This document shows positions 6,971 through 12,565 of a stretch of 12,565 nt of DNA, one piece after another. Position 1 is the stretch's first letter. The number at the start of each line of letters is the position of its first letter. The stretch spans positions 1 to 12,565 of the forward strand of contig JAIECC010000284.1 of NCBI GenBank assembly GCA_029068665.1. Reading direction: 5' to 3'. The stretch is from Lachnospiraceae bacterium. GTDB lineage: Bacteria; Bacillota; Clostridia; Lachnospirales; Lachnospiraceae. The notes beneath the pieces are model-generated. The model was not told where the DNA came from. It was given only the letters and a program-made list of their open reading frames with translations, and did not search any database. The translations under genes were made by a program, and so were the position numbers.

Positions 6971-6982
6971 ACTGCTCTATTC
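6953..6982 (-). promoter_or_regulatory. Sigma-G-type (forespore) promoter of the ger operon
   Basis: GAATA (6982-6978), exactly 18 bases, then CATACTA (6959-6953) match the Bacillus sigma-G consensus (GHATR, 17-18, CATWHTA); sigma-F promoters are similar. Transcription would begin near 6946, inside the loop of the overlapping hairpin, and yield a leader of about 24 bases. The assignment uses the consensus known from B. subtilis and agrees with the biology of gerA operons. Confidence 0.75.
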
Positions 6983-7016
6983 AATTTTTACCATAAGATA
7001 GAATTATTTTCGAATT

Positions 7017-7691
7017 CTAATTCTGAGTTTTCCGGTACACATTACTGATTACAATTGCTTCCTGATTATAAATATGCTTTCGCATGACCTGCTGTGCAAG
7101 CTCTGCATCTCCCAGTAATATAGCATTTGTAATTGCATCATGCTCACTGACTAAAACATCATGATAACTAAAGTCTTTCACATATTCCACGCGGTAGCGG
7201 TATACCTGTTCCCACAGATTATGTGTCAGGGTAATTAAGCGTTGATTCTGGGTTGCCTCAAAAATCGTATCATGAAAGGCAACGTCTCCATCAACAATAG
7301 AAGGCACATGCTTCGTACTGATAGCCTCCCGAAATGCAATACAGACGGACTTTAGCTTTTCCTTGCCTTCTCGGGTAATCCGCTTACAGGCAAGCACCAC
7401 TGCCAGCTCCTCTAGGGAACAGCGAACCTCCAGAGCATCCCGCAAGTCCTTCTCTGTAATACGGGCCACCTCTGCTCCTTTTCTTGGAATCATCACGACC
7501 AGACCTTCCAACTCCAGCATTCGTATAGCTTCCCGGACAGGTGTCCGGCTTACTCCCAGCTGCTTTGCCAGAGGAATCTCCATCAAACGTTCTCCCGGCG
7601 CAATCTCTCCGGTAATAATACCCTGACGCAGAGTTTGAAAGACCACATCCCGTAACGGCAAATACTCATTGACATCGAATTTTAATTCCAT
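7017..7691 (-). CDS. GntR-family (FadR/FCD) transcriptional regulator
   Basis: The product is a DNA-binding regulator with an effector domain. The start chosen is ATG 7691 (224 residues), with GAGGG six bases upstream; in-frame ATG 7709 and TTG 7715 have no better site. Residues ~10-78 are the winged helix (LRDVVFQTLRQGII, then GVSRTPVREAIRMLELEGLV and IPRKGAEVA). Residues ~80-215 are an all-helical FCD domain with the likely metal ligands D136, H140, H184 and H206, so a metal-assisted carboxylate ligand is expected from the family. The ligand and targets are not visible. The gene lies 42 bases after ispE and is probably co-transcribed with it. Adjacency of ispE to a GntR gene recurs in clostridia (from memory). 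Confidence 0.92.
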   Translation of the reverse strand: MELKFDVNEYLPLRDVVFQTLRQGIITGEIAPGERLMEIPLAKQLGVSRTPVREAIRMLELEGLVVMIPRKGAEVARITEKDLRDALEVRCSLEELAVVLACKRITREGKEKLKSVCIAFREAISTKHVPSIVDGDVAFHDTIFEATQNQRLITLTHNLWEQVYRYRVEYVKDFSYHDVLVSEHDAITNAILLGDAELAQQVMRKHIYNQEAIVISNVYRKTQN

Positions 7692-7733
7692 ACTGTACCC
7701 TCTTCTCATTATCAACTGCTTCTATGCACAGTG

Positions 7734-8606
7734 TTATACAGGATGCGTTACATAAATCTGTTCCGACAACCCCGCAGTCCGAATTGCTTCTGCCGCTTGT
7801 TCCGCTGCTGCTTTCTGTTCAAAAATCCCAAATACTGTAGGACCACTTCCACTCATCAGAGAGCGAAGGGCACCGTAAGCCATCATTTTTTCTTTTATTT
7901 CTGCAATCACCGGATATGCCTGTATGGTTACTGTTTCCAAGACATTACCTAAGCGATTGGCAATTCCATGTAAATCATGTCCATGAATTGCTTCCATCAT
8001 ACCATCAATATCCGGATGTGCTGTAATTTCCTTGACCTTTAGATTGCCATATACAAAGGCAGTAGATACATCAATCGGCGGCTTTGCAATTAAAATCCTA
8101 CAGTCCGGCATAGCCGGAAAAGGAGTCAGCTTCTCGCCAATTCCTTCCGATAATGCAGTACCACCCATGATACAATATGGAATATCTGCTCCCAGTCGTA
8201 CTCCTCTGTCACACAGCTCCTTCTCCGATAATCCCAGAGAAAATAACTGATTCATTCCCTTTAATGCAGCAGCAGCATCCGTACTGCCCCCTGCCATGCC
8301 TGCTGCCACGGGAATCCGCTTCACCAGAACCGCTTCCACACCTTCCTGTATCCGGAATTCCTCTTTTAGCAGCCGGATTGCCTTATAAATCAGATTGTCT
8401 TCATTCATGGGAACATGGGGACAGGCATTCTCCTGATCTGCTTCCAGTCGGATTTCAGTTCCCGGACACTTGGTGAGTGTCAAGGTATCTGATAGGGATA
8501 TGCTCTGCATGATCATCTTTACTTCATGATAACCATCTTCTCTTTTTCGAAGTACATCCAAGCCCAGATTGATCTTCGCATTTGCCTGCAGTGAAATCTT
8601 CTCCAT
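7734..8606 (-). CDS. ispE: 4-diphosphocytidyl-2-C-methyl-D-erythritol kinase
   Basis: This cytoplasmic GHMP kinase phosphorylates CDP-methylerythritol at the 2-hydroxyl using ATP, the fourth step of the MEP isoprenoid pathway. The start is ATG 8606, giving 290 residues and the family-typical opening MEKISLQANAKINLGLDV; GGGAAGG lies just upstream, whereas ATG 8624 has no ribosome site. Visible motifs are the substrate-binding AKINLGL at ~10-16 with its conserved Lys, the ATP-binding loop PVAAGMAGGSTDAAAAL at ~98-114, the catalytic Asp in LGADIPYCI near 138-146, and the C-terminal GHMP motif MSGSGPTVFGIF near 250-261. The gene begins 30 bases after the metK stop with no terminator between, so it probably lies downstream of the SAM riboswitch in the same transcript. 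Confidence 0.96.
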   Translation of the reverse strand: MEKISLQANAKINLGLDVLRKREDGYHEVKMIMQSISLSDTLTLTKCPGTEIRLEADQENACPHVPMNEDNLIYKAIRLLKEEFRIQEGVEAVLVKRIPVAAGMAGGSTDAAAALKGMNQLFSLGLSEKELCDRGVRLGADIPYCIMGGTALSEGIGEKLTPFPAMPDCRILIAKPPIDVSTAFVYGNLKVKEITAHPDIDGMMEAIHGHDLHGIANRLGNVLETVTIQAYPVIAEIKEKMMAYGALRSLMSGSGPTVFGIFEQKAAAEQAAEAIRTAGLSEQIYVTHPV

Positions 8607-8636
8607 ATGCCTTCCCTTTCCCATGATAATATATGA

Positions 8637-9824
8637 TTATAAGTACTTTTTCAGTATATCAGTCTTGTCAGTCTGCTCCCAAGGCAGTTCAAGGTCTGTT
8701 CTGCCAAAATGTCCATAAGCAGCCGTCTGCTTATAAATCGGCCGACGCAGATTCAACATCCGGATAATCCCTGCCGGACGCAAGTCAAAATTCTCACGAA
8801 TGATTTCTACCAGACGCTCATCGGATAATTTACCGGTTCCAAAGGTATCCACCATAATAGAAGTAGGACTTGCCACACCAATCGCATAGGATAACTGAAT
8901 CTCGCACTTTTCTGCCAGTCCTGCCGCTACAATATTCTTAGCTACATAACGGGCAGCATAAGCTGCAGAACGGTCTACCTTTGTGCAATCCTTTCCTGAG
9001 AATGCACCGCCGCCGTGACGGGCATAACCGCCATAGGTATCTACAATAATCTTTCTTCCGGTCAGTCCACTGTCACCATGTGGTCCGCCAATGACAAACC
9101 GGCCTGTCGGATTAATGAAGAATTTGGTGTCTTCATCCACCATATTCTTAGGCAGAACCGGATCAAACACATACTTCTTAATATCCTCATGAATCTGCTC
9201 CTGAGTCACCTTCTCATCATGCTGGGTAGACAGAACAACCGCATCCAGCCGGACAGGCTTTCCATTCTCATCGTATTCTACTGATACCTGGGTCTTTCCA
9301 TCCGGACGGAGATATGGAAGAGTTCCATTCTTGCGGACCTCTGACAGCTTTTTCGACAGTCTGTGTGCCAAAGCGATTGGATATGGCATCAGTTCTTCTG
9401 TTTCATTCACTGCATAACCAAACATCATACCCTGATCTCCGGCACCGATTGCCTCGATTTCCGCCTCGCTCATCTCGGAGTCTCTTGCCTCTAAAGCCTG
9501 ATCTACACCCATGGCAATATCTCCGGACTGTTCATCCAAGGCCACAATAACACCGCAGGTCTCTGCATCAAATCCGTACTTTGCCCGGTCATAGCCGATA
9601 TCACGAATGGTATCCCGTACCGTCTTTTGAATATCTACATAACCCTTGGTGGTAATTTCACCCATAACCAAAACCAGACCGGTAGTAATACAGGTCTCAC
9701 AGGCTACCCGGCTCATAGGGTCCTGCTTTAATAATTCATCCAGAATTGCATCAGAAATCTGATCGCAAATCTTATCCGGATGTCCTTCCGTTACAGACTC
9801 TGAAGTAAATAGTCTCTTTTCCAT
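8637..9824 (-). CDS. metK: S-adenosylmethionine synthetase
   Basis: The enzyme makes S-adenosylmethionine from methionine and ATP, releasing phosphate and diphosphate, as a cytoplasmic homotetramer. Its 395 residues match the family length. Motifs visible are GHPDKICDQISDAILDE at 14-30 with the catalytic His and Asp, the signature GAGDQGMMFGYA at 127-138, TGRFVIGGPHGDSGLTGRKI at 240-259, and the P-loop-like GGGAFSGKD at 271-279. The C-terminal GHFGR and PWE blocks are intact. The start at 9824 has AAGGAGGAG upstream. A SAM-I riboswitch with terminator lies in the leader, so the enzyme's own product is expected to shut off its synthesis. It is the first gene of a probable metK-ispE-gntR operon. 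Confidence 0.98.
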   Translation of the reverse strand: MEKRLFTSESVTEGHPDKICDQISDAILDELLKQDPMSRVACETCITTGLVLVMGEITTKGYVDIQKTVRDTIRDIGYDRAKYGFDAETCGVIVALDEQSGDIAMGVDQALEARDSEMSEAEIEAIGAGDQGMMFGYAVNETEELMPYPIALAHRLSKKLSEVRKNGTLPYLRPDGKTQVSVEYDENGKPVRLDAVVLSTQHDEKVTQEQIHEDIKKYVFDPVLPKNMVDEDTKFFINPTGRFVIGGPHGDSGLTGRKIIVDTYGGYARHGGGAFSGKDCTKVDRSAAYAARYVAKNIVAAGLAEKCEIQLSYAIGVASPTSIMVDTFGTGKLSDERLVEIIRENFDLRPAGIIRMLNLRRPIYKQTAAYGHFGRTDLELPWEQTDKTDILKKYL

Positions 9825-9840
9825 TTTGTCTCCTCCTTAA

Positions 9841-9894
9841 TCACTTGTTTGGTATATAGTAAAAAACAGGTCCGAACAATCGGACCTGAACCAT
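9841..9894 (-). CDS. Possible 17-residue leader peptide spanning the metK terminator
   Basis: The frame MVQVRLFGPVFYYIPNK begins at ATG 9894, preceded by AGGAGG (9908-9903) at the ideal 8-base spacing, and stops at 9841-9843, 16 bases before the metK start codon. The terminator hairpin (9888-9867) lies wholly within the frame. Translation would therefore cross the terminator, but a ribosome could only affect it on transcripts that have escaped or delayed termination. A chance ORF is possible since hairpins constrain the sequence. The peptide resembles nothing I recognise. Confidence 0.4.
   Translation of the reverse strand: MVQVRLFGPVFYYIPNK
9861..9888 (-). terminator. Riboswitch-controlled terminator of metK
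   Basis: CAGGTCCGA and TCGGACCTG form a perfect 9-bp stem with a four-base loop (TTGT), followed by six T. It lies between the SAM aptamer and metK. The segment TCGAGCAAT just 3' of the aptamer P1 strand (9917-9909) can pair with ATTGTTCGG (9880-9872) in the loop and arm, giving an antiterminator. Confidence 0.92.
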
Positions 9895-9914
9895 AATCAA
9901 ATCCTCCTATTGCT

Positions 9915-10036
9915 CGATCATCTTCTAGATGCTGCATGAAATAATATCATACAGACTCGCTCAGGTCGGCACCTTCCAATTCTGGGGTTGCCACGGCTTC
10001 ATCGGCCCCTCTGCCTCCACCGTTCTGAATAAGAGA
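9915..10036 (-). ncRNA. SAM-I (S-box) riboswitch in the metK leader
   Basis: The minus strand shows the S-box core in order: a CTTATTCAGAAC opening, GGTGGAGG, a GGGGCCGATGAAGCCG segment, GGCAACC, then AAGGTGCC and a closing AGAAGATGA. P2 can be drawn as ACGG/CCGT, P3 as a short CCA/TGG hairpin, and P4 as CTGTATGA/TCATGCAG. P1 would pair TTATT with GATGA with wobble pairs, weaker than usual. SAM binding should stabilise P1 and free the downstream terminator. Position upstream of metK is the classic one. The exact ends are approximate. Confidence 0.9.
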
Positions 10037-10061
10037 AACATTTCTATAAAATTACAACTTC

Positions 10062-10090
10062 ACATTACTACAATTGCAGAGATTCGTCAA
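10062..10090 (-). promoter_or_regulatory. Putative sigma-A promoter of the metK operon
   Basis: TTGACG (10090-10085), a 17-base spacer and TAATGT (10067-10062) place the start of transcription near 10055, about 20 bases before the riboswitch. The -10 element is imperfect, but position and spacing fit well. Confidence 0.6.
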
Positions 10091-10226
10091 CTATTGTTTT
10101 GCAAATTCTGCTACTGTTTTTCATTTTCCACTGCTTTTGTATTATCTCTCACCCTTCCTACTTCAAAGTATATTTTATTTTTATCCATGTTTGTAAAGAG
10201 AGTTTGAAAAAGCTGTGAAACGCACT
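10091..10226. other. Intergenic stretch between the metK promoter and the upstream terminator
   Basis: No gene with a credible start is visible. A 25-codon minus-strand frame (MDKNKIYFEVGRVRDNTKAV...) begins at 10188 and looks protein-like in composition, but has no ribosome site and no recognisable relative, so I do not call it. The stretch is AT-rich without clear repeats. Confidence 0.4.
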
Positions 10227-10266
10227 AAAAAACACGTCATAACAAATCTGCTATGACGCGTTTTTC
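10226..10266 (-). terminator. Strong terminator after the HD-domain operon (bidirectional by structure)
   Basis: ACGCGTCATA and TATGACGTGT form a 10-bp stem with one G-U pair and a 10-base loop, followed on the minus strand by a run of T. The other strand also carries a T-run, so it could work both ways, although only minus-strand genes flank it. It insulates the metK promoter. Confidence 0.88.
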
Positions 10267-10303
10267 ATTCATATGTACTTATATGAAAACCTTCTACATA
10301 AAC

Positions 10304-10774
10304 TTATTTTGCTAAATCACACATCTTTGCCAGTAATCGGTCTCTGTCCTCCTTTGACAACTGCGTACCGTTCATATATGCTACCAAATCATATCCACCC
10401 TTAGAATCCAAGGTAAATACAAATTGCAAAGATGCGTCATCATAAATTCCGGAATCGGCATTCTCTCCAAGCGTAATTGTAACGCCATCACCATTTGCCG
10501 TAATGGTCTTCTGGAACATACCATTTCCACCGATACCGCTATCATAAGTCCAATACTCATGATTTACCACTTTATTCATAATCTGTCCGTATGTAACAGT
10601 ATCCTGTCCTAATACCTTTGTGTTCTGCACCACCTGGATTTCTGCAAACTGTTCCTTATCAAACCACTGCATCTTATAGTAATTAACTACATTTTTAGGA
10701 CCTTCCGGCAATAAGAAATAAACGACAACTACTAAAAGTACAGCGACTACAATACCAATAAGAACCTTTTTCAT
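10304..10774 (-). CDS. Small membrane-anchored protein of unknown function
   Basis: I do not recognise a family. The 156-residue protein has a short basic start (MKK), one hydrophobic helix at ~4-22 with no lipobox or obvious cleavage site, and a soluble remainder that should lie outside the membrane. The rest looks alpha/beta: an aromatic stretch NYYKMQWFDKEQFAEIQVV at ~31-49, a strand-rich middle (TITANGDGVTITLGE at 90-104; SLQFVFTLDSKGGYDLVAYMNG at 115-136) and a helical end (SKEDRDRLLAKMCDLAK). The ATG at 10774 follows AGGAGG with 8 bases of spacing, 12 bases after the HD gene stop, so the two are co-transcribed. The shared operon does not reveal a function. Confidence 0.85.
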   Translation of the reverse strand: MKKVLIGIVVAVLLVVVVYFLLPEGPKNVVNYYKMQWFDKEQFAEIQVVQNTKVLGQDTVTYGQIMNKVVNHEYWTYDSGIGGNGMFQKTITANGDGVTITLGENADSGIYDDASLQFVFTLDSKGGYDLVAYMNGTQLSKEDRDRLLAKMCDLAK

Positions 10775-10786
10775 ATCATTCTCCTC

Positions 10787-11380
10787 CTAAAACAATTCTC
10801 GTTCCAGTTCGTTCAAAAACTCTTCGATACATTTCATCCGCTTTGTATACTCCGTCCTGCCTGCTGCAGTCTTACATCGTCGGATCTTCGGTTGATTAAT
10901 GCGATAATAATTCTTGACCCGGTAGTATGCTTTCTTATAGCTTGCTTCTTCTTCACATGCAGTTGCCATGGAATCCCAAAGAACACTCATAGCTCCCACT
11001 TCATCCAGTAAATCAGCATCCATCACTACTCTGCACTCTACGGATAACTCTTCTTCTGTATCCTTATCATTGTGCCGAAGAATAATATCACCGATTCTTC
11101 CGATCTTGGCTTCATCCAATCCCTGTTCCACCAAATACTCTACTGCAATTTCTGCACTTACTTCTTCATGGGGCCGTTCCTTATCCCAGCCAACGTCATG
11201 AAGCAATGCAGCCAAGGCAATAATCTCTAAATCGCCACCTTCCTTTGCCTGAAGCTTAATCGCCCAACGATAAACACGCATAATATGCTCATATCGACTA
11301 CGAAATGAATAATTGTCCGGTCTTCCATTTTGAGCTGTCATTTCTTTCACAAATTCAAAAACTTTTGTGTAGTCCATCAC
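10787..11380 (-). CDS. HD-domain metal-dependent phosphohydrolase
   Basis: The 197-residue protein carries the HD superfamily signature: H32 (RYEHIMRVYRWA), the H61-D62 pair (LAALLHDVGWD), H71, H103 (ILRHND) and D121 (VMDADLLDEVGA). This pattern binds one or two metal ions and hydrolyses phosphate esters, often of nucleotides. The substrate cannot be inferred. The closest style is the small YedJ-like HD hydrolases, which is a weak comparison. The start is GTG 11380, seven bases after AAGGAG; the next codon, ATG 11377, is nearly as good. The gene opens a two-gene operon with the small membrane protein. A possible extended -10 promoter (TGATAATAT, 11497-11489) lies 110 bases upstream, without a good -35. 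Confidence 0.92.
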   Translation of the reverse strand: MMDYTKVFEFVKEMTAQNGRPDNYSFRSRYEHIMRVYRWAIKLQAKEGGDLEIIALAALLHDVGWDKERPHEEVSAEIAVEYLVEQGLDEAKIGRIGDIILRHNDKDTEEELSVECRVVMDADLLDEVGAMSVLWDSMATACEEEASYKKAYYRVKNYYRINQPKIRRCKTAAGRTEYTKRMKCIEEFLNELERELF

Positions 11381-11545
11381 TTATACACTCCTTAAAAACC
11401 CGTTATTCACGATACAATGCCTCTTAAAGTATCCTGCCATATCTATAAAATATTGCCTATATCTTCATTTTAAAATACTTTGTATCTAATATTATCATTT
11501 TTCTTTTAAAAATGCTATCTTTTTTTATAAAACTCGAAAAATAAA
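11381..11545. other. AT-rich gap between the HD gene and the SRP RNA
   Basis: No gene is visible. The stretch contains the weak promoter candidate for the HD operon (11489-11497) and a small AT-only hairpin CATTTTT/AAAAATG. The 3' end of the SRP RNA leads into a T-rich tract but I see no separate strong terminator. Confidence 0.4.
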
Positions 11546-11811
11546 TCTGTGCAGACTGGGTTGTGAAGTTCTTCATAAACGTTACCTTTGCAGTTAACTC
11601 AGTCCAGGCACCCTCGCGGCACATAGACAATCCCTCTTAGTGCTGCTCCGTTCCCGACCTGACACGGTTCGTGGGCATCTATTGCGCAAGACCCAAGCTT
11701 CAACGTCACTTACAAAGGGCGGCTTTATGAAAAAGCGACCCGAACCAGTCCATCGCCCCTGCTATAGCGGATTGCAGGTACAGGGCACCGCTAACTCCCC
11801 GGTTGCACAGA
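11546..11811 (-). ncRNA. ffs: Signal recognition particle RNA, large Gram-positive type with Alu domain
   Basis: This 266-nt RNA is the scaffold of the signal recognition particle that brings Ffh to ribosomes making exported proteins. The ends pair perfectly (TCTGTGCA at 11811-11804 with TGCACAGA at 11553-11546). The 5' Alu region contains GGGGAGTTAGCGGTGCCCTG and CAATCCGCTATAGCAGGG, as in other Firmicute large SRP RNAs. The apical S-domain at 11665-11641 reads GTCAGGTCGGGAACGGAGCAGC, giving the GGAA tetraloop and the asymmetric AGG/AGCA internal loop bound by Ffh. Compared with the usual form, the tetraloop is closed by G-C rather than C-G and a U-A pair is replaced by U-G. It sits just downstream of tadA, the usual place. 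Exact ends are inferred from base pairing. Confidence 0.92.
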
Positions 11812-11858
11812 AACTTGATAACATATTTTATTCAGTACAAAATGCGTACCGTCATTTC

Positions 11859-11887
11859 AGTATAACGAAAACTTTCTTTCCTGTCAA
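11859..11887 (-). promoter_or_regulatory. Strong sigma-A promoter of the SRP RNA
   Basis: A perfect TTGACA (11887-11882), exactly 17 bases, and TATACT (11864-11859) lie just downstream of tadA. Transcription would begin near 11852, about 40 bases before the paired 5' end of the RNA, which suggests 5' processing as known for Bacillus scRNA. Confidence 0.85.
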
Positions 11888-11916
11888 TCTCCGAAAAACC
11901 GGTTCCGGGGCCTCTG

Positions 11917-12402
11917 TTATTCCGATTCTGGCAGCTTTAATTTCTTATTCTTCATGCGAAGCTCTCTGAAAAAAGAAGACAGCATATCTGCACATTCTGC
12001 TTCCCGAATCCCCCTTATCACTTCTACCTGATGATTGAATTCCTGCATTTGCAGCAGATTCAGAACAGAGCCTGCACAGCCTGCCTTAGGATTCATGCAT
12101 CCAATCACCACTTTAGGAATTCTCGCCTGTACAATGGCACCGGCGCACATCTGGCACGGTTCCAGAGTCACATACATGGTACAGCCCTCTAACCGCCAGT
12201 CCCCCAGGACCTTGGAAGCTTTGGCTATAGCATCCAGCTCCGCATGGGCCAGAGTCGTTTTCTTCTTATTCCGCTTATTATATCCCCTTGCAATAATCCG
12301 GTTCTCATATACGATTACACAGCCAATGGGAACATCCTCACTTTTCAGTGCTTTCTTTGCCTGGGTAATGGCATAACCCATATAACGTTCTTCCTCTGTC
12401 AT
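11917..12402 (-). CDS. tadA: tRNA-specific adenosine deaminase
   Basis: The enzyme deaminates adenosine at the wobble position of tRNA-Arg(ACG) to inosine and is normally essential. The 161-residue product has the zinc-dependent cytidine/adenosine deaminase signature: H53-A-E55 (LAHAELDAI) with the proton-shuttling Glu, and P82-C83-x-x-C86 (LEPCQMCAGAIVQARI), with H53, C83 and C86 as zinc ligands. The N-terminal DVPIGCVIV block and the following RIPKVVIGCMNPKAGCAGS fit TadA. The start is ATG 12402, whose ribosome site is weak (AAAGG 13 bases upstream), but the N-terminal MTEEERYMGYAI aligns well with family openings. It is followed by the SRP RNA, an order seen widely in Firmicutes, but no dnaX-recR follows here. 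Confidence 0.96.
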   Translation of the reverse strand: MTEEERYMGYAITQAKKALKSEDVPIGCVIVYENRIIARGYNKRNKKKTTLAHAELDAIAKASKVLGDWRLEGCTMYVTLEPCQMCAGAIVQARIPKVVIGCMNPKAGCAGSVLNLLQMQEFNHQVEVIRGIREAECADMLSSFFRELRMKNKKLKLPESE

Positions 12403-12432
12403 ACTCTTGCGAACCTTTCCTGATTGTTGTAA

Positions 12433-12469
12433 TATAATTCATTATAATAGAAAACAAAAAAAGGAACAA
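12433..12469. promoter_or_regulatory. Divergent promoter region between tadA and the GNAT-like gene
   Basis: ATTATAAT at 12441-12448 contains TATAAT on both strands (plus 12443-12448, minus 12446-12441), so the two divergent -10 elements overlap. On the minus strand TTGTTC (12469-12464) lies 17 bases upstream. A further plus-strand TATAAT is at 12433-12438. The plus-strand -35 elements are poor, so strengths are uncertain. Confidence 0.4.
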
Positions 12470-12475
12470 CCAGGA

Positions 12476-12565
12476 ATGCAATTGATTCATGAAACTGACC
12501 GGCTGAGTCTTCAATGTCTGACCAGTGCTTCTGCCCTGGCAGTACGGGACTTCTATCTGGAAAAT
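12476..12565 (+). CDS. N-terminus of a probable GNAT acetyltransferase (runs off the right edge)
   Basis: An open frame of 30 codons starts at ATG 12476 and reaches the edge without a stop. AAAAAGGA lies about 10 bases upstream. The peptide MQLIHETDRLSLQCLTSASA then LAVRDFYLEN has the typical opening of RimJ/RimL-type GNAT acetyltransferases: an E-T-D/E-R-L strand, then a helix ending near FYL.N. This is the only plus-strand gene, divergent from tadA across 73 bases. The acetyl-CoA site lies outside the window, so neither substrate nor family can be settled. Confidence 0.65.
   Translation, partial: MQLIHETDRLSLQCLTSASALAVRDFYLEN

Noticed and set aside
10111..10188. 25-codon minus-strand ORF upstream of the metK promoter
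   Set aside because: Composition looks protein-like, but there is no ribosome site and it is too short to support without conservation data.
9929..10207. Plus-strand ORF of 92 codons opposite the metK leader
   Set aside because: It is the reverse of the SAM riboswitch and promoter; the riboswitch explains the conserved sequence.
11640..11969. Plus-strand ORF of 109 codons across the SRP RNA and the end of tadA
   Set aside because: It lies antisense to a clearly recognised structural RNA and its promoter, has no ribosome site, and its peptide has no protein-like pattern.
1..12565. Search for CRISPR arrays, phage genes, toxin-antitoxin pairs, transposases and tRNA genes
   Set aside because: No regularly spaced repeats, no mobile-element proteins and no tRNA-like fold were seen; the gene content is mostly ordinary chromosomal.

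Overview
The window looks like a chromosomal segment from a spore-forming, Gram-positive gut clostridium, most likely Lachnospiraceae-like. The evidence is a gerA-type germinant-receptor operon, a large Firmicute-type SRP RNA, an S-box (SAM-I) riboswitch on metK, strong AGGAGG-type Shine-Dalgarno sites, and several small membrane or lipoprotein genes of a style common in that family. Every complete gene lies on the minus strand. The only plus-strand gene is a fragment at the right edge. The assignment to a family is inference from gene content and style, not from a database comparison.

Reading from the right edge leftward along the direction of transcription: a divergent plus-strand GNAT-like gene fragment (12476 to edge); tadA (tRNA adenosine deaminase); a 266-nt SRP RNA with a clear promoter; an HD-domain phosphohydrolase and a small membrane-anchored protein in one operon, ending in a strong terminator; then a SAM-I riboswitch with terminator and antiterminator, a 17-codon upstream ORF that spans the terminator, metK, ispE and a GntR/FCD regulator, spaced as a single operon.

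Downstream of that regulator is the gerA-gerB-gerC operon. A sigma-G-like promoter (GAATA, 18 bp, CATACTA) drives it, and the -10 element of this promoter lies inside the stem of a terminator that closes the metK-ispE-gntR unit. The gerC product is only 188 residues, about half the usual size. After a large terminator hairpin come a zinc-ribbon membrane-anchored protein, an XRE-type regulator with a palindromic site over its own putative promoter, a membrane lipoprotein of unknown function, and a second, incomplete lipoprotein that runs off the left edge.

The first 20 bases are not chromosomal: they match the Tn5/Nextera mosaic end at 17 of 19 positions, so the left edge is a contig end with library adapter attached. 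I did not find a convincing new large system. The most interesting points are the regulatory architecture at gerA and metK, the shortened gerC, and the XRE/operator/membrane-protein cassette.
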